Source of the DNA: Heterobasidion occidentale
Lineage: Eukaryota > Basidiomycota > Agaricomycetes > Russulales > Bondarzewiaceae
Direction: 5' to 3'
DNA: 64,000 nucleotides
Assembly: GCA_039111635.1 (NCBI GenBank)
Contig: JBCAQO010000003.1
Span: 3,162,001 to 3,226,000 of the forward strand
Every line of letters begins with the position of its first letter. The first letter of the stretch is position 1. A program made the position numbers and the translations under genes. Below are positions 22,991-33,719 of this stretch, in pieces. The notes below the pieces were generated by a model that searched no databases, was not told the origin of the DNA, and saw nothing but the letters and a program-made list of their open reading frames with translations.

Positions 22991-23583
22991 TCTGAACCAG
23001 GGTTAAATAAGGTCGAACACGCTCACGGGGCTGTACTCACATGAGAAACATTCTATTCTGATTGATGGGTTCGGAGATAGAGCTTCTCTGAGCGAGATGC
23101 ATGACCTGCTAGTCGGACTCCTGGCGAATCATACGCAGCTGTCTCCCATTCGATGGGTCAACAATAAACTCGATCCCTTTGACTCACTCATGGAGTATAG
23201 TGTGAGTCTGCAGTTCGCTATGCTGCCGATCAGTGAACTTGATGCACAGGTCGGAGCGAGTCTCGAGACTGACAAGGCGATGTCAGAGCTCGATGCTTGA
23301 ATTATACAGCTTCAGCCGCGTGACTCTTAACAAATATTTAAGTTACTTGTAGTGCGATAACATGGGTTATCCACATGGCGATCCCATATTTCGAGGCTGC
23401 AGCTCCAGTAAAAGGCAACCTGAACAAGTTTGCGTGCATGGGTAGCTAGCGTTTGCATCAGACCCCCGCACTTTCGAGTACATAAAGCAAATGTAACGTC
23501 TGTAATTACGGTGTAGAGCAAAGGCAGCGAATGATACAAGACAGCGACAAGACCTACAGTAAGTCACCTAACACCCATTGTAA
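22991..23583. other. spacer between F-box copies 1 and 2, with a private insertion
   Basis: The parts near 22991-23060 and 23320-23583 resemble the spacers of the other two units (the block with TTTAAGTTACTTGTAGTGCGA near 23335 and the GGCTGCAGCTCC block). The part at about 23080-23310 has no counterpart in the other spacers. It contains a 67-codon plus-strand frame beginning MHDLLVGLLANHTQL with no recognisable family. Confidence 0.5.
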
Positions 23584-23640
23584 CCCCCGTCTCTCAGCGC
23601 GAGCAGGGATGGTAGCCGTGCTGGCCCTGTTGGGCGGCCC
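23584..23640 (-). repeat. duplicated 3' end of the RNA-binding-protein gene
   Basis: This 57-bp stretch matches 26728-26784, the last codons and stop of the RNA-binding-protein gene. On the minus strand it reads AAQQGQHGYHPCSR followed by a stop. The gene itself ends AAPRGQHGYHPYSR followed by a stop, so 11 of 14 residues are identical. It has no upstream coding part, so it is a captured fragment. Confidence 0.85.
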
Positions 23641-23711
23641 GTAGTAAAATGAGAGGGCGACAGCATACGCGTCACGTAACAACTGACATATCATATTTGA
23701 ATCTCTTACCA

Positions 23712-24632
23712 CTATGCTCCTGTGCGTTGCTGTTTCCGAGTCGCATGATTGAGAACGACATAAGAGTCTCGCAGATTACAATGACTCACCTCCCAATTCG
23801 TGGTCTGCCGTATCGCACGATCCCAGAGGCTCTCACCACCCTTACCTTCAACTTCCCACTCTTCCCTCAACTTGCTCTTATCTGTCACTAGGAACCAAAC
23901 TCTCCCCTCTTTTCTCCGGAGCATACACGTATATCCCTTGGCCATCTCCCGAACCGGCCTTGCAGCGCGAGAATGCACCACGAAGACGAGCATCTCAAGA
24001 GTGGGCAAGGCCAGGGCGAGCGGGGCTACGGTACGAGAGGTCCCGGTACTCCACGTCATGGCCAGATGAGTGAGACGCGGGAGGTGGTCGAGCAGAGAAA
24101 CCGAGACGGTGGAGACGAGGTGGAGATGTGTGATCCTACGCATCATGTAAGGCGCTTTGATCAAATGTTCGAACTTGCGAATCTTCCCCTTTCCCCGCAA
24201 TGTAAGATTCAGGTCGCATTCAAACTCGCGGTCCTCCGGCCTCTCTGCGTCCAGCCCGCAGAGTGTTCGGACATCTATGGCTGCACGGCGCAAGTTCCTG
24301 CTCACGAGAAAGATATTAGAGGGAAGTGAGGAGCTATCAGGGAGCCAAAGATCGTGTATGTGCAAAGCAGGGTTTACGAGATTTTCCACACGGCGTGGGG
24401 TTAAAAAGAGGTGTTCATAGAATGAGTCTGCTGTGATGAGCGAGGCGATGACGATCCTGTTCATGAGGTATGGAATGACTCGACCATGGACCCATGATGA
24501 TACCAGGCAAAGTGTGAGACACGATTGTGTCGACAACGAAGCTGAGATGTGAAATATCTCATCCAAAAGCTCCAGTGGAAGGACGACGGTGTTGGACCTG
24601 GCCATAGTGATCACTGGGAAAGTCGCCGGCAT
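23712..24632 (-). CDS. F-box-like protein, array copy 2
   Basis: A frame of up to 306 codons starting MPATFPVITMARSN. It has the F-box-like LPLELLDEIFHISASLSTQS and CLTLCLVSSWVHGRVIPYLM, then LRRAAIDVRTL, FEHLIKAPYMMRRITHLHLV, HLPRLTHLAMTWS and the shared GESLWDRAIRQTTNWE block. A canonical GTGAGT donor follows that block (23789-23784), so the last 24 codons of the open frame may be intronic and the real end a small downstream exon. It is closer to copy 3 (25294-26147) than to copy 1. As with copy 1, an SCF adaptor role is inferred from the N-terminal motif only. Confidence 0.75.
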   Translation of the reverse strand: MPATFPVITMARSNTVVLPLELLDEIFHISASLSTQSCLTLCLVSSWVHGRVIPYLMNRIVIASLITADSFYEHLFLTPRRVENLVNPALHIHDLWLPDSSSLPSNIFLVSRNLRRAAIDVRTLCGLDAERPEDREFECDLNLTLRGKGKIRKFEHLIKAPYMMRRITHLHLVSTVSVSLLDHLPRLTHLAMTWSTGTSRTVAPLALALPTLEMLVFVVHSRAARPVREMAKGYTCMLRRKEGRVWFLVTDKSKLREEWEVEGKGGESLWDRAIRQTTNWEVSHCNLRDSYVVLNHATRKQQRTGA

Positions 24633-25293
24633 CAGCGCTTGCTCTCACCAGGTTAAATATGCTCATCAAGGGGAACATTCCGTTTTGATTGATGAATTGG
24701 AAGGCGTGGAGATGACAGCAATAACCGAGTTAAATATGTCGCACGTACACAACGCTTATGTAGTGCTTATGTATGTTACTGATTACTTAGGCTAATTGTC
24801 ATTACGATAAAAGAAGTCATTCATATGCTGAGGCTGCAGCTGTCGAAGCCGTCGTTTGATAAGTTTTTTTTTTGCCAGGTGGATGCATGTGAGATATGAG
24901 CGAGGAAAGGAGCTAGCGCAATTGAGTCTGCATGTATGGCTATCCATCGCGAACAAAGGACACCCGCGCTGTGGTTAGAGAGCAGGGACATACTATATAG
25001 CATCCGCGACTATGGTAGTGAAAAGCGAAGGCAGCGGATAGTGCAAGATAGAGGACCTAACAGTGACCCAAAAGAGCTGACACGCCGACATCGTACCTAA
25101 AGTTCATAGATCTGCAGGAAAGGGGTGTGCTGGCATAAAGTCTTCCGTCTAAAGATGATATTCGTGCTGGCCACGTTAGACCCATGACCTAGAAATTGAC
25201 ATGTCACATCTGAGCCATTTACTACCCTGCTAATGTTGTTTCTGTTTCGGTGTCGTATGATTAAATCAAACAGGAACGCCAGTGTCACGAAGC
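24633..25293. repeat. duplicated spacer between F-box copies 2 and 3
   Basis: Aligns with 26148-26738 across most of its length. Landmarks are TTTTTTGCCAGGTGGATGC, GACACCCGCGCTGTGG, AGAGAGCAGGGACATACTAT and GCATCCGCGACTAYGGTAG. A shorter remnant of the RNA-binding-protein 3' end survives near 25170-25185 (CGTGCTGGCCACG). No separate gene is seen. Confidence 0.75.
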
Positions 25294-26147
25294 TCAGTGA
25301 CTCACCTTCTCCCAATCTGTGGTTTGCCGAATTGCACGGTCCCAGAGGCTCTCGCCGCCCTTACCTTCGTCCTCCCACTCTTCCCTCACCTTACCCTTAT
25401 CTGTCTCCAGAAACCAAACCCTTCCATCGTTTCTCCGGAGCATCCTCGTATGATCCTTGGCCGTACCCCGAATCGTCAATACAGCGCGGGTATCCACCAC
25501 GAAGACGAGCATCTTGAGAGTCGTCAAGGCCAGGGCGAGCGGGGCTACGATAGGAGAAGTCCCGGTATTCCATGGGATAGCCAGATGAGTGAGACGCGGG
25601 AGGTGGTCGAACAGAAAAACTGGGATGATGGAGACGAGGTGGAGATGTGTGATCCTGCACATAATGTAAGGGGCTTTCATCAAGTGTTGGAACTTGTGAA
25701 CCTCCCCTGGCCCCGCAATGATAGATCTAGATCACAATTGGGCTCACGGCCCTCCGGCTTCTCTGCGTCCATCTCATCGAGCGATTGGACATCTATGGCT
25801 GCGCGACGCAAGTTTCTGCTCGCGAGGAAGATGTTTGATGGCAGCAGGTAGTCATCGGGGAGCCAAAGGTTGCGTATGTGTAAAACAGGGTCTACTGAGT
25901 TTCCCACACGGCGTCGCGTATAAAAGAGCTGTTTATAAAATGAGTCTGTTGTGGCGGACGAGGTGAGGACAATCTGGCTCATGAGGTATGGGATGACTCG
26001 ACGGTGGACCCACGATGATACCAGGCAAAGTGTGAGACACGATTGTGTCGACAACGAAGCTGTGATGTCAAATATCTCTTCCAAGATTTCCAGTGGAAGG
26101 ACGACGGTGTTGAATCTGACCATAGTCACTGAGAAGGTCGCCGACAT
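25294..26147 (-). pseudogene. F-box-like protein, array copy 3, one-base frameshift
   Basis: The first frame (26147-25680) begins MSATFSVTMVRFN, carries LPLEILEEIFDITASLSTQS and LRRAAIDVQSL, and stops after GQGRFTSSNT. The second frame (from 25683 down to 25294) resumes with MKAPYIMCRITHLHLV and runs to GESLWDRAIRQTTDWEK. Aligned with copy 2 (GKGKIRKFEHLIKAPYMM), one base is missing at about 25695-25703, where copy 2 has GAAGATTCGCAAG and this copy has GAGGTTCACAAG. The rest is well conserved, so the break is recent or an assembly error. If real, a 156-residue protein keeping the F-box-like part could still be made. A GTGAGT donor follows the final block, as in copy 2. Confidence 0.75.
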
Positions 26148-26738
26148 CAGCGCTCGCTCTAACCTAGTCTAACCAGGTTGATATAGCAAGGGAGACATTA
26201 CGTTGTGATTGATGGAATGGGAGGCGTGTGGGTCCCGGGGATGACCGCAATAACCGACTTAGATGTCACGCGTCCACAACGCGTATGTTATCAAATCAAA
26301 TAATTAAGATCCTTGTCATGCGATAATTGCCCGAGGTTGTCTCACATGTTGAGCTTGAAGTCATCGCTTATAAGGTTTTTTGCCAGGTGGATGCGAGAGA
26401 TCTGCGAGGGAAGGCATTAGCGTCTGCATGTATGGCTATCCAGAGTGGATATCAGACACCCGCGCTGTGGGATAGCAATGCTAGAGAGCAGGGACATACT
26501 ATATGGCATCCGCGACTACGGTAGTGTAAAGCGAAGGCAACGAATAATACAAGATAGAACGACAGGACCTGACAGTAACTCAAAAGAGCTGACACGTCGT
26601 GTACACAATTTTCACAGCTTTCGACAGGCTGCATAAAAACGCAAATATCATGGTAGAAAGCGAGACCGTACCACAAGTCCATAGATCAGCAGGAAGGGGT
26701 GGCGCAGGAGTCGTCCGTCGTGCTGGCACCCCCGTCTC
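26148..26738. repeat. spacer between F-box copy 3 and the RNA-binding-protein gene
   Basis: This is the likely parent of the duplicated spacer at 24633-25293. It joins the F-box promoter side directly to the 3' flank of the gene ending at 26739. No other gene is seen. Confidence 0.65.
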
Positions 26739-29139
26739 TCAACGCGAGTATGGGTGGTAGCCGTGCTGGCCACGCGGGGCGGCACGCTGGGGCCCGACAC
26801 CCTGTCCACCACCCTGCGCACTCGCTGCCCGCGGTCCCTTTGGCACGTTTGGCCCAATGCCCCCTGCCCCACCTGCAGGCCCACCCCTTCCTATCCCGAG
26901 CCGCGGATCGGCAGTCATGCCCATGCCCCGACCCATGCCCATGCCCATGCCCATGCCCATATTCTGCGCGCCACCTCCCATGCCCATACCCATACCCATG
27001 CCACCGCCCATGCCGCCGCCCATGCCGCCACCCATGTCACCCATGCCGCCTCCCATGTTACCCATCATCGGGTTCATGCCACCGCCCATCATCGGATTCA
27101 TCCCGCCGCCCATCATAGAGTTGATGCCGCCCATGGACGACGCGATGCGCGTGTAGAGCGTCGCAAGCGCCTGCGGATCGAAAGGCGTATTGCCCATTTG
27201 AGGTGCCACCTGCGCGCCCGCCTGGTTTCCATACTGACCGACGTTGCCCCCGCCCCCAGCGCCGACACCTACCCCCATTCCGCCGCCCTGGGCGCCATAT
27301 CCGCCGCCGCCACCGCCAAAGTTTGGGCCCGCACCGCGGCCCCGTCCATTCTCTTCGAAATTATCACGCTGGGAGCGAGGCTGTGCCAGTTTGACATCGA
27401 TCTGCGACGGCGCCAAAGCAGAAGATCAAAGTCAGCAAGCGCTTTGCGAAGACAGCGGCGTTCCCTGCTCAAAAAAAAAACGGGCGGGCCACTCACCATC
27501 TTGCCGTCGATCTCTAGGTTTCCAAAGCCGAGGAAGGGCGTCACGTCCGTGTCTTCAAATGACACGAATCCGAAACCCTTGCTCCGTCCCGTCTCCCGAT
27601 CCAGCATAACGGTCGAGTCCACCACCTTACCGAACTGCGAGAAAAACTCGCGCATCGACTCGGAGGTGACGCTGCCCGCGAGGCCGCCGATGAAGAGCTT
27701 CGTAGCGCGCTGGTGTTCCTGCCGCGGGATCGCGCGCTTGGGATCGATCTGTCAGGGGAGCGAGATGTCAGCCGTGGCCGGCGCCTATCAATTCTGCGGG
27801 CGCGCAGGACGAAGAGAAAGGCTTCCTCACAATCTTTCCATCCAGGAAGTGCTCCCGAACCATTACCGCGTTCACAGACGCCGGGTCGTCGAATGTGAGG
27901 AATGCGAAGCACCGTGAGCGGCCGGCGGCGTCGCGCATGATGGTGCATGCGTCGACCTTGCCAAACTGGGAGAAGTACTTTCTCAACGAGTCTGTAAAAC
28001 ACAAGGTAAAATAAAGGTACTATTTAGCTCTATGGAATGTACAGGAGCAGAGTCGTACGATGTACCGTCTGTAGTATCCCAATTGAGACCTCCTACATCT
28101 TGCTATATGCGCGAATCATGACAGCAATACATCGAGTTGTCGGTGAGACGTTGTGATACAACATGGCGGTGGCATTCGCGTTCAAGGTGCACGGATAGAT
28201 GCACGAGCGACGTGGACATATAGAAAAAGCAGAGATCACTATTAGTGCCAGTAGCCTAAAACATGAGGTCGCGGCGCAAAGGGAAAAAGAGAGATAAGGT
28301 GACTATACTGGTCAACAGCGCATGTTTCGTGTGTAGTGCTAGCCTAGCCTAGACCTAGAGTGCGACGGTAGAAGCTAGCGCTAGTCCTAGGCGACACGAC
28401 AGCGAGGGCATAATGCTAGGCAACGACTACAGCAGTGTGAAGGTATCGACAACGCTGTGGCGCATGTTCCCTATGTCCAAGGCCAGCTACGCGGTACGAC
28501 GGTAAAACATAATGGTGACAGCTAGCGACCCCTTCCAACTCCACTTCCTAGACACATAAAGTGAGTCAAGACTAGAGCATTCCTACTCACCCTTCGTCTT
28601 TCATCTCGGAGGGTCTTATTGACCGCTCTTGGACCGATATTTGTTGGTAACCACCGTTCGCGGCGCCTCCATAGGAGGCATGGTAGTCGTCCTCTAACGG
28701 CTCCTGGTAGGTCGGTATCTGTTGCGTCACGAGGGCAGGTACGGGCGTGGCTGCGGATAACTGCGGCTGTCCACCGGTCGAGCCAGCCGGCTCCGCTTTC
28801 GGAACCAGGTAGTGCTGGAAGATGCAACAGGCGCCGAGGAAACAGGAGCCGTGGTGGGTGTCGCCGGCGCGGATGAGGGCTCTTCTGGGGGGTCTGCCTT
28901 TACAGGCCGCGAGTGCAATGGAGTTGCCGAGTCTGAAGTTTTGTCGACAGCTTGTGATGTTGGTTCCTGGGCTTCTTCGTGCGCGGGCGGCACCTTGACA
29001 GTAGGGTCAGCCACGAAGTCAGCATCGTCGGTGCCATACAAATCTGCGCCGTGGGCGAAAAGCAGGTCAGCACGGCGAGGCAGCGTTGAAAAGAGAGCAG
29101 CGGCGCACCTGCGTAGAGGTCAGCGTCAAGGTCAGACAT
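26739..29139 (-). CDS. Hrp1/Musashi-type hnRNP with two RRMs and a Gly/Met-rich tail
   Basis: Starts MSDLDADLYA at 29139, and an intron joins to DLYGTDDADF. An acidic, Pro/Ala-rich N-terminus follows, then a Gln/Tyr-rich exon (QQIPTYQEPLEDDYH) ending RPSEMKDEG. RRM1: GGLNWDTTD, then SLRKYFSQFGKVDACTIMRD...RCFAFLTFDDP. Linker DPKRAIPRQEHQRATK. RRM2: LFIGGLAGSVTSESMREFF with RSKGFGFVSFED. The tail is Gly-rich with many GGGM and MGMGMG units and ends HGYHPYSR. Known relatives bind pre-mRNA and shuttle between nucleus and cytoplasm; yeast Hrp1 works with Rna14 in cleavage factor I, and an RNA14 gene lies 8 kb away. Oddities: an intron of about 490 bp precedes RRM1, and at its end (about 28100) the expected KMFVGGL RNP2 motif reads KM then a stop, with GGL in another frame, as if four bases (or one modulo three) were missing. 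Confidence 0.85.
26920..27130 (-). repeat. Gly/Met low-complexity coding repeat
   Basis: Runs of GGCATG and GGCGGC-type hexamers encode GM/GGGM repeats in the hnRNP tail. The opposite strand gives a long open frame rich in His and Pro that is a shadow, not a gene. Such tails are typical of phase-separating hnRNPs. Confidence 0.85.
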
Positions 29140-29480
29140 GGTTGTGGTCGAGGAGCAAGAGGGGAATTGGCGCCTGTTCTGTTTTCTGCCAGTCTTTGAG
29201 CATCGACGCATTTTCCCACGGTGGCCCGTCGACCCAGGGCGGAGGCGTTGCTTATGTAATTGCATTCTCGGCTCTCCCAGGCGCCCGCAGAGATTGATGC
29301 TAAGCGCCCGCGAGATCAGGCTGCCAGAACATCGAAGCGTTGATCTTGCTTCCTACAGCGCTTGCACTGATCCATCGTGCATCGTTGCTCTCACAAGAAG
29401 ACACGCTTTGGAACAATCGATGACCAAGGCAACTACGTTGTTACATTCACTCCACCAAAGCCTACGAACAATTCACCATT
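29140..29480. promoter_or_regulatory. promoter side of the hnRNP gene and 3' side of the carboxypeptidase gene
   Basis: A gap of 341 bp between two genes on the same strand. It must hold the poly(A) region of the upstream gene (stop at 29481) and the promoter of the gene starting at 29139. No ORF with family features is present. Confidence 0.45.
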
Positions 29481-32121
29481 CTATGGGTTCTCCCTGAAAC
29501 CCATCAAGTACTGCATTATCTGCATTCCTGCCTGTACACACGAAACGTGATGGTTGCGAGAAAAAAATGAACGCCGTCAGTACAGGCGCGACACAAACAA
29601 ACACCGGTCATCGCATACCATGGGAGAGAATTGTGGGACCCTGCACCGCAGCAACGACGAATAGAACGGACAGAGTGAGTGACCAATGGGGAAACTAGAA
29701 CCGGACGGCGAACGCACATATGCCCGCTGAGCGCTACTTCGAAGTAGGTCAGCCCGCGCTCTGAGTGCATGTTCCCAAGCGCGCCGACACCATCAACAAT
29801 GAACGAATCGTTCTGAATGGGCGTCTGGAAGCCCTGTTTGCCGGCCCCTAATAGAAGGCGCAATTATTCAGCGTGCCTTATGCGGAGCAAGAAACCGTAA
29901 ATAGAGCGGACTTACAGGTCATACTGGGACGAAGAGAAATTAGGCGAAAAGGGTCGTTGATCCGTCATTACACCTTTATTAGACAAAGTGACGCGGCGCT
30001 TACTTCTGAAGAACGATCCTTGCTCTGGGCAGCGTGCAAACACACGCTCGAAGGGTCAGTCATGCACGACGCAACCTCATGCCTACAGGAGACTCACCCT
30101 TCAGCGATCAAGATAAAGTCGGCCAGACCGTGGACGATCACGCTGCGGTTGCTCTTCTCAATGGCGTTCGGAAGCACCGTAAATGCGGGCGGCAAGCTCG
30201 CATCCCCACGGGGAAACACGTTGACGTCAGAGCACTCTGCCCACTCCACGTCCGTCGGCGCGTGCAGCGCCTTCTTGACGTCCAGCCTATCGAAATAGAG
30301 CGGCGATACCTGCGTCTGGGCAAACGAGCCTGGAAACCCTAGGACATCCCACAAGATCGGGTACTGGGAGGAGAAATCACGGCCTTCGAATCAGAGAGCA
30401 GAGAACGAGAATGGGACTCAGAGCGTACGGTATCGAAAATTCTATAGATGTCGAACGCAGGGTTCACAAGGAGCGCCGCCTCGAAGATCGCGTCCCAGAC
30501 GTCACAGCCATCGTCCGCCTCAATTGAGCTGCCTGGCAACGGCAGCAGGCCGGCAGGCGGGTAAGTCACGAACTTGTCGAAGTAGTCTGCATAGTTGCAC
30601 TGTTCAGCCATTGCGTCGAGCTGCGCAAGGAACGTCTGGCTTTGTGCATATCAAACGAGGGTCAACGGCAAGGCAGCATGTATCAATTGCGAAAAGGACA
30701 TACTTGAACGCGAACACGTTTTCGTATTTGTGTACGAATTTGACCGCAGGGATTTGGGACTGCACGACGTCCCAGCCAAGGACAGCTACACGTAGAAGTA
30801 ACGAAAATCAACCCCGCGAGAAAACGGTACGGTCGCCAACGACACAAGTGGACGTACGATCGGAAATCCAGAAACCCTGAAGATTCAAGTCGAGCTCTCC
30901 AGGATGCTCGTAGATGTAGTTGGCGAGGTCTGCAAGGACGTCAACGTACCATTCGACATCTCTCTGAGGCAAGTTGACTTACATGGCACGTACATTCCAG
31001 CATACTACACGATTTGTTGAGTCTGTGAGTATCTGACAAGACGGTGAGAAGACGATTAACACACGCTCTCGCCAGTCACATAGAACTTTTTGCCCTTCAA
31101 CTCGCTGAAGACCTCCAGGAACTGCTGGAAGAACCCGACGAGCTGCGCCGCGACATCATCTTCGTTCTGTATTTCGCGACATCAGTTTATCAGCAATGGA
31201 CCTTTTCCAAGAACAAAGGACGTACACGTGCGGTAGGTGTGCCCTGTGAGAACCCGGTACCAACGGGTTGCTCAACGAATAGAATACTGGAGAGATTGGT
31301 CCAGCTAAACTCGTTTTGAGTGGCCTTGGCTTGGCCCCAGGACCAAGTAATGGGCTGGGCATCAAACACAAAAGGGCAAGGTACCACATAGAAACACAAA
31401 AGCAAGAATACAAAATCATACATCAACGTTGGTTCGCGTGAGAGAAAGGATATTCTCAACGCACCCCGTTCTCCTGAAACGCGCCCTCGAGCGATGAACA
31501 GCCTGGACCGCCATTTGTCCTGTCCCCCACAACGCGCGCAGAAGTACAATCAGCCCGCCTTGTATGGAACGACCGCGGGAGCGCGACATACCAGAATATC
31601 AAGTCATCCAAACTCCCCTCCGGACCGGGCGGGAAAAACCAAAAGAACAACTAAACCCGCGCCGCCTCAGCCCAGCAATGACAGGACAATACGAAGGAGA
31701 AAAAAGGAACGCACCTCGCGCGTCTCGTTTGCCGCGCCGCTGATCGGCAATAACCCGGACCACGACGAGCCGATGTCGAAATCGACCTCGGGAAGCGTCG
31801 CCCCGTCGACCCAGAACTCTGCACAACCCCATCCGACGCGTCAGCGCCGCGCGCGCCTCCCACACGCCCGCCGGGAAAAGCGACGTCGCGGACGTGAAGA
31901 ATGGACGCACCAGATGCCCTGGGGTTCGTGAACGTGATGTTCTTCGACTCCGCCCGTCTCGGTTGCCCGCCGCGGCGTGCGGACTCGCTCCAGCGCTTTG
32001 CCGCTTCATGCCTCTTCGCGTTTACCGTACTCGGGTTTGTTTGCCTCGCGTTGGTGCCTGGCAGTAGCGCCAACATCGCGAGAGCGAGAGTGCCCGCCAA
32101 GAGAGACGTGAGAGGAGCCAT
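29481..32121 (-). CDS. secreted serine carboxypeptidase, peptidase family S10
   Basis: Starts MAPLTSLLAGTLALAMLALL (signal peptide) at 32121 and runs through about ten introns to QIMQYLMGFRENP and a stop at 29481. Diagnostic pieces: WTNGGPGCSSLEGAFQENG (oxyanion region, about 31490), LFVEQPVGTGFSQG, KKFYVTGES joined by an intron to YAGMYVP (catalytic Ser, about 31060-31000), HGLADFILIAEG (catalytic Asp, about 30100) and SGHM/VPQFSPM across an intron (catalytic His, about 29720-29625). The whole triad is intact. Known activity: removal of C-terminal residues from peptides at acid pH, in vacuole or outside the cell. The prepeptide and basic KR sites after the signal suggest a processed zymogen. 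It is one of the best-supported genes here. Confidence 0.93.
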
Positions 32122-32389
32122 GGGTGGTACGGGAGCGCGAAGGAAGGAAACCTAGCGACACGTCGATGGCCTTGGGTATTTATACCGACGGAGAGGTGAC
32201 AGCAGACCTGCCACACTATTGTCGGCGTATATATAGCAGCAGTGCACACGAGGGATTCCGGATCCGTAAGGACGACATAGTTGGCTGGGAAGAAGAGCGC
32301 GTTGGCGGTGGGTGATACGACAACGGATAGCGGAAGACGCCATGTGCTCACAACAACAAATCAAAGTCGCCCGCTGGGAATCCGGAATC
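32122..32389. promoter_or_regulatory. carboxypeptidase promoter region
   Basis: Region upstream of the ATG at 32121. On the minus strand TATATA lies near 32232-32225 and TATAAATA near 32184-32177, the second about 56-63 bp upstream of the ATG, a plausible TATA element. Confidence 0.45.
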
Positions 32390-33350
32390 GAGGTACGCAA
32401 CGTCCTTCTCTCTGCTCCTTACTTACTGCGGCCCTGCAGCTCCCGCAAAGTATATCCCACAGAATACAACATATATACCCACATCACGCGGCCCGGAATC
32501 AAAGGAAGCCATCGGATTTCTTCATTTTCCGAGGCTTCGCGGTGGACGCCCTTGTTTTTGAATGGGACGCATCATTAATTTTACTGATCGTGCATCCATC
32601 CAGGTCCAACAGCTAGTGATTGTCCCTGTACCGTCACTGGTGCTTCTGTAGAGGCCGCCATAACTGCATGAGGGCTTCTCGAGGGGCTCACGAGGACACG
32701 AACACGCGCAGCGTCATTGTGCTAGAATTGCACAACTGCCAGCCCCGCGACCATCCCGCGTGCCCTTCATTCAACCTCGCCTACTGTCCGAAGAGCTGTC
32801 GGCTGCTACCATGTGGTTCACAAAGTGATCAATGTCAAAATACAATGTAAGCCAATACTCGGTATGTCTTCGGAACTGATTTAACGAACATTGCCAGGTC
32901 ATTGAGTTCGCGATGAGTTAATCATCTGTGCTTGGGGTAAGTAGACTCGAGGGTCCGACATGGTCCACTGTTGACGCCAACGTCGTGCAGCTCGCGTCAC
33001 AGTCGACGGGCGAAATATGCTTATGCCCCCCGAAAGGCAGAGTTGATTGTGCATCCAATGGACATGCATCTTGTGGCTATATGCGGCGTGATGCGATCGC
33101 AGTCTCGAAGAGGTGTCTGGCTTTTCCATTCCGCCTTAATTTATGCTCTTTGTCTGATACGATTGCAAGAGCCTGCTGTCTATATCTCAAGAAGCGTTTG
33201 GAGCCAACCTCGTGCAATCAATGTGCTGGCTCAGATGAGCCCCATTGTCAGTCCGGTTCCTCCTTGTCCGGTGTCGCAGTCGTCATTGGCGATAACAAAC
33301 GTTTTGATCGCGAACTCGAAGAGGCTTGCACAATTCCTGTTGTATCATAG
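32390..33350 (+). pseudogene. relic of an unrecognised gene, inverted homologue of 9960-10430
   Basis: The first 450 bp match the minus strand of 9960-10430. Peptide-like traces are RKPSDFFIFRGFAVDALVFE, then in another frame LELHNCQPRDHPACPS. From about 33055 a third frame reads MHLVAICGVMRSQSRRGVW. The frame shifts and stops argue for a decayed gene of several exons. The family is not recognised. Confidence 0.45.
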
Positions 33351-33719
33351 CACTTGGTGGCCAATTTGCGCATCGCGACAACCTGTTCGAGGCGATCTCG
33401 GTGTGAGTGATGAACTAATTCTACTTTGGTTGTTTAACAACATCTTCATGTAGGATATCGCTTGCTCCGGGGCCACTGGACGCAGTCCATGAGTGAAGGA
33501 ACAGTGCTTCCTGGCGCACTTGATGTTTCCATCGCTCCCTATTGCGCCATGCCATCCACATGTTTTTCACTTTGTCCTCTTAACGTTGCAACCGCGACTT
33601 GCGCAGCTGCGAGACCTTGTGGAAGGCAAAAGCTGATTCTTGTTCTCTTCATCATGATGTCTCCTTTGCTAAAGACTCGCCTTCGATGTTTCAACTCATC
33701 CTGTCTCGTTTTGTTTCAT

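Noticed and set aside
26754..27917. 387-codon plus-strand frame rich in His, Pro and Ala
   Set aside because: It is the antisense shadow of the Gly/Met-rich tail and RRM2 of the hnRNP gene; the minus-strand reading matches known RRM motifs.
19212..32121. A secondary-metabolite or sugar-degradation cluster around the GH85 and S10 genes
   Set aside because: Neighbouring genes are unrelated housekeeping or F-box genes; no synthase, regulator or further CAZymes.
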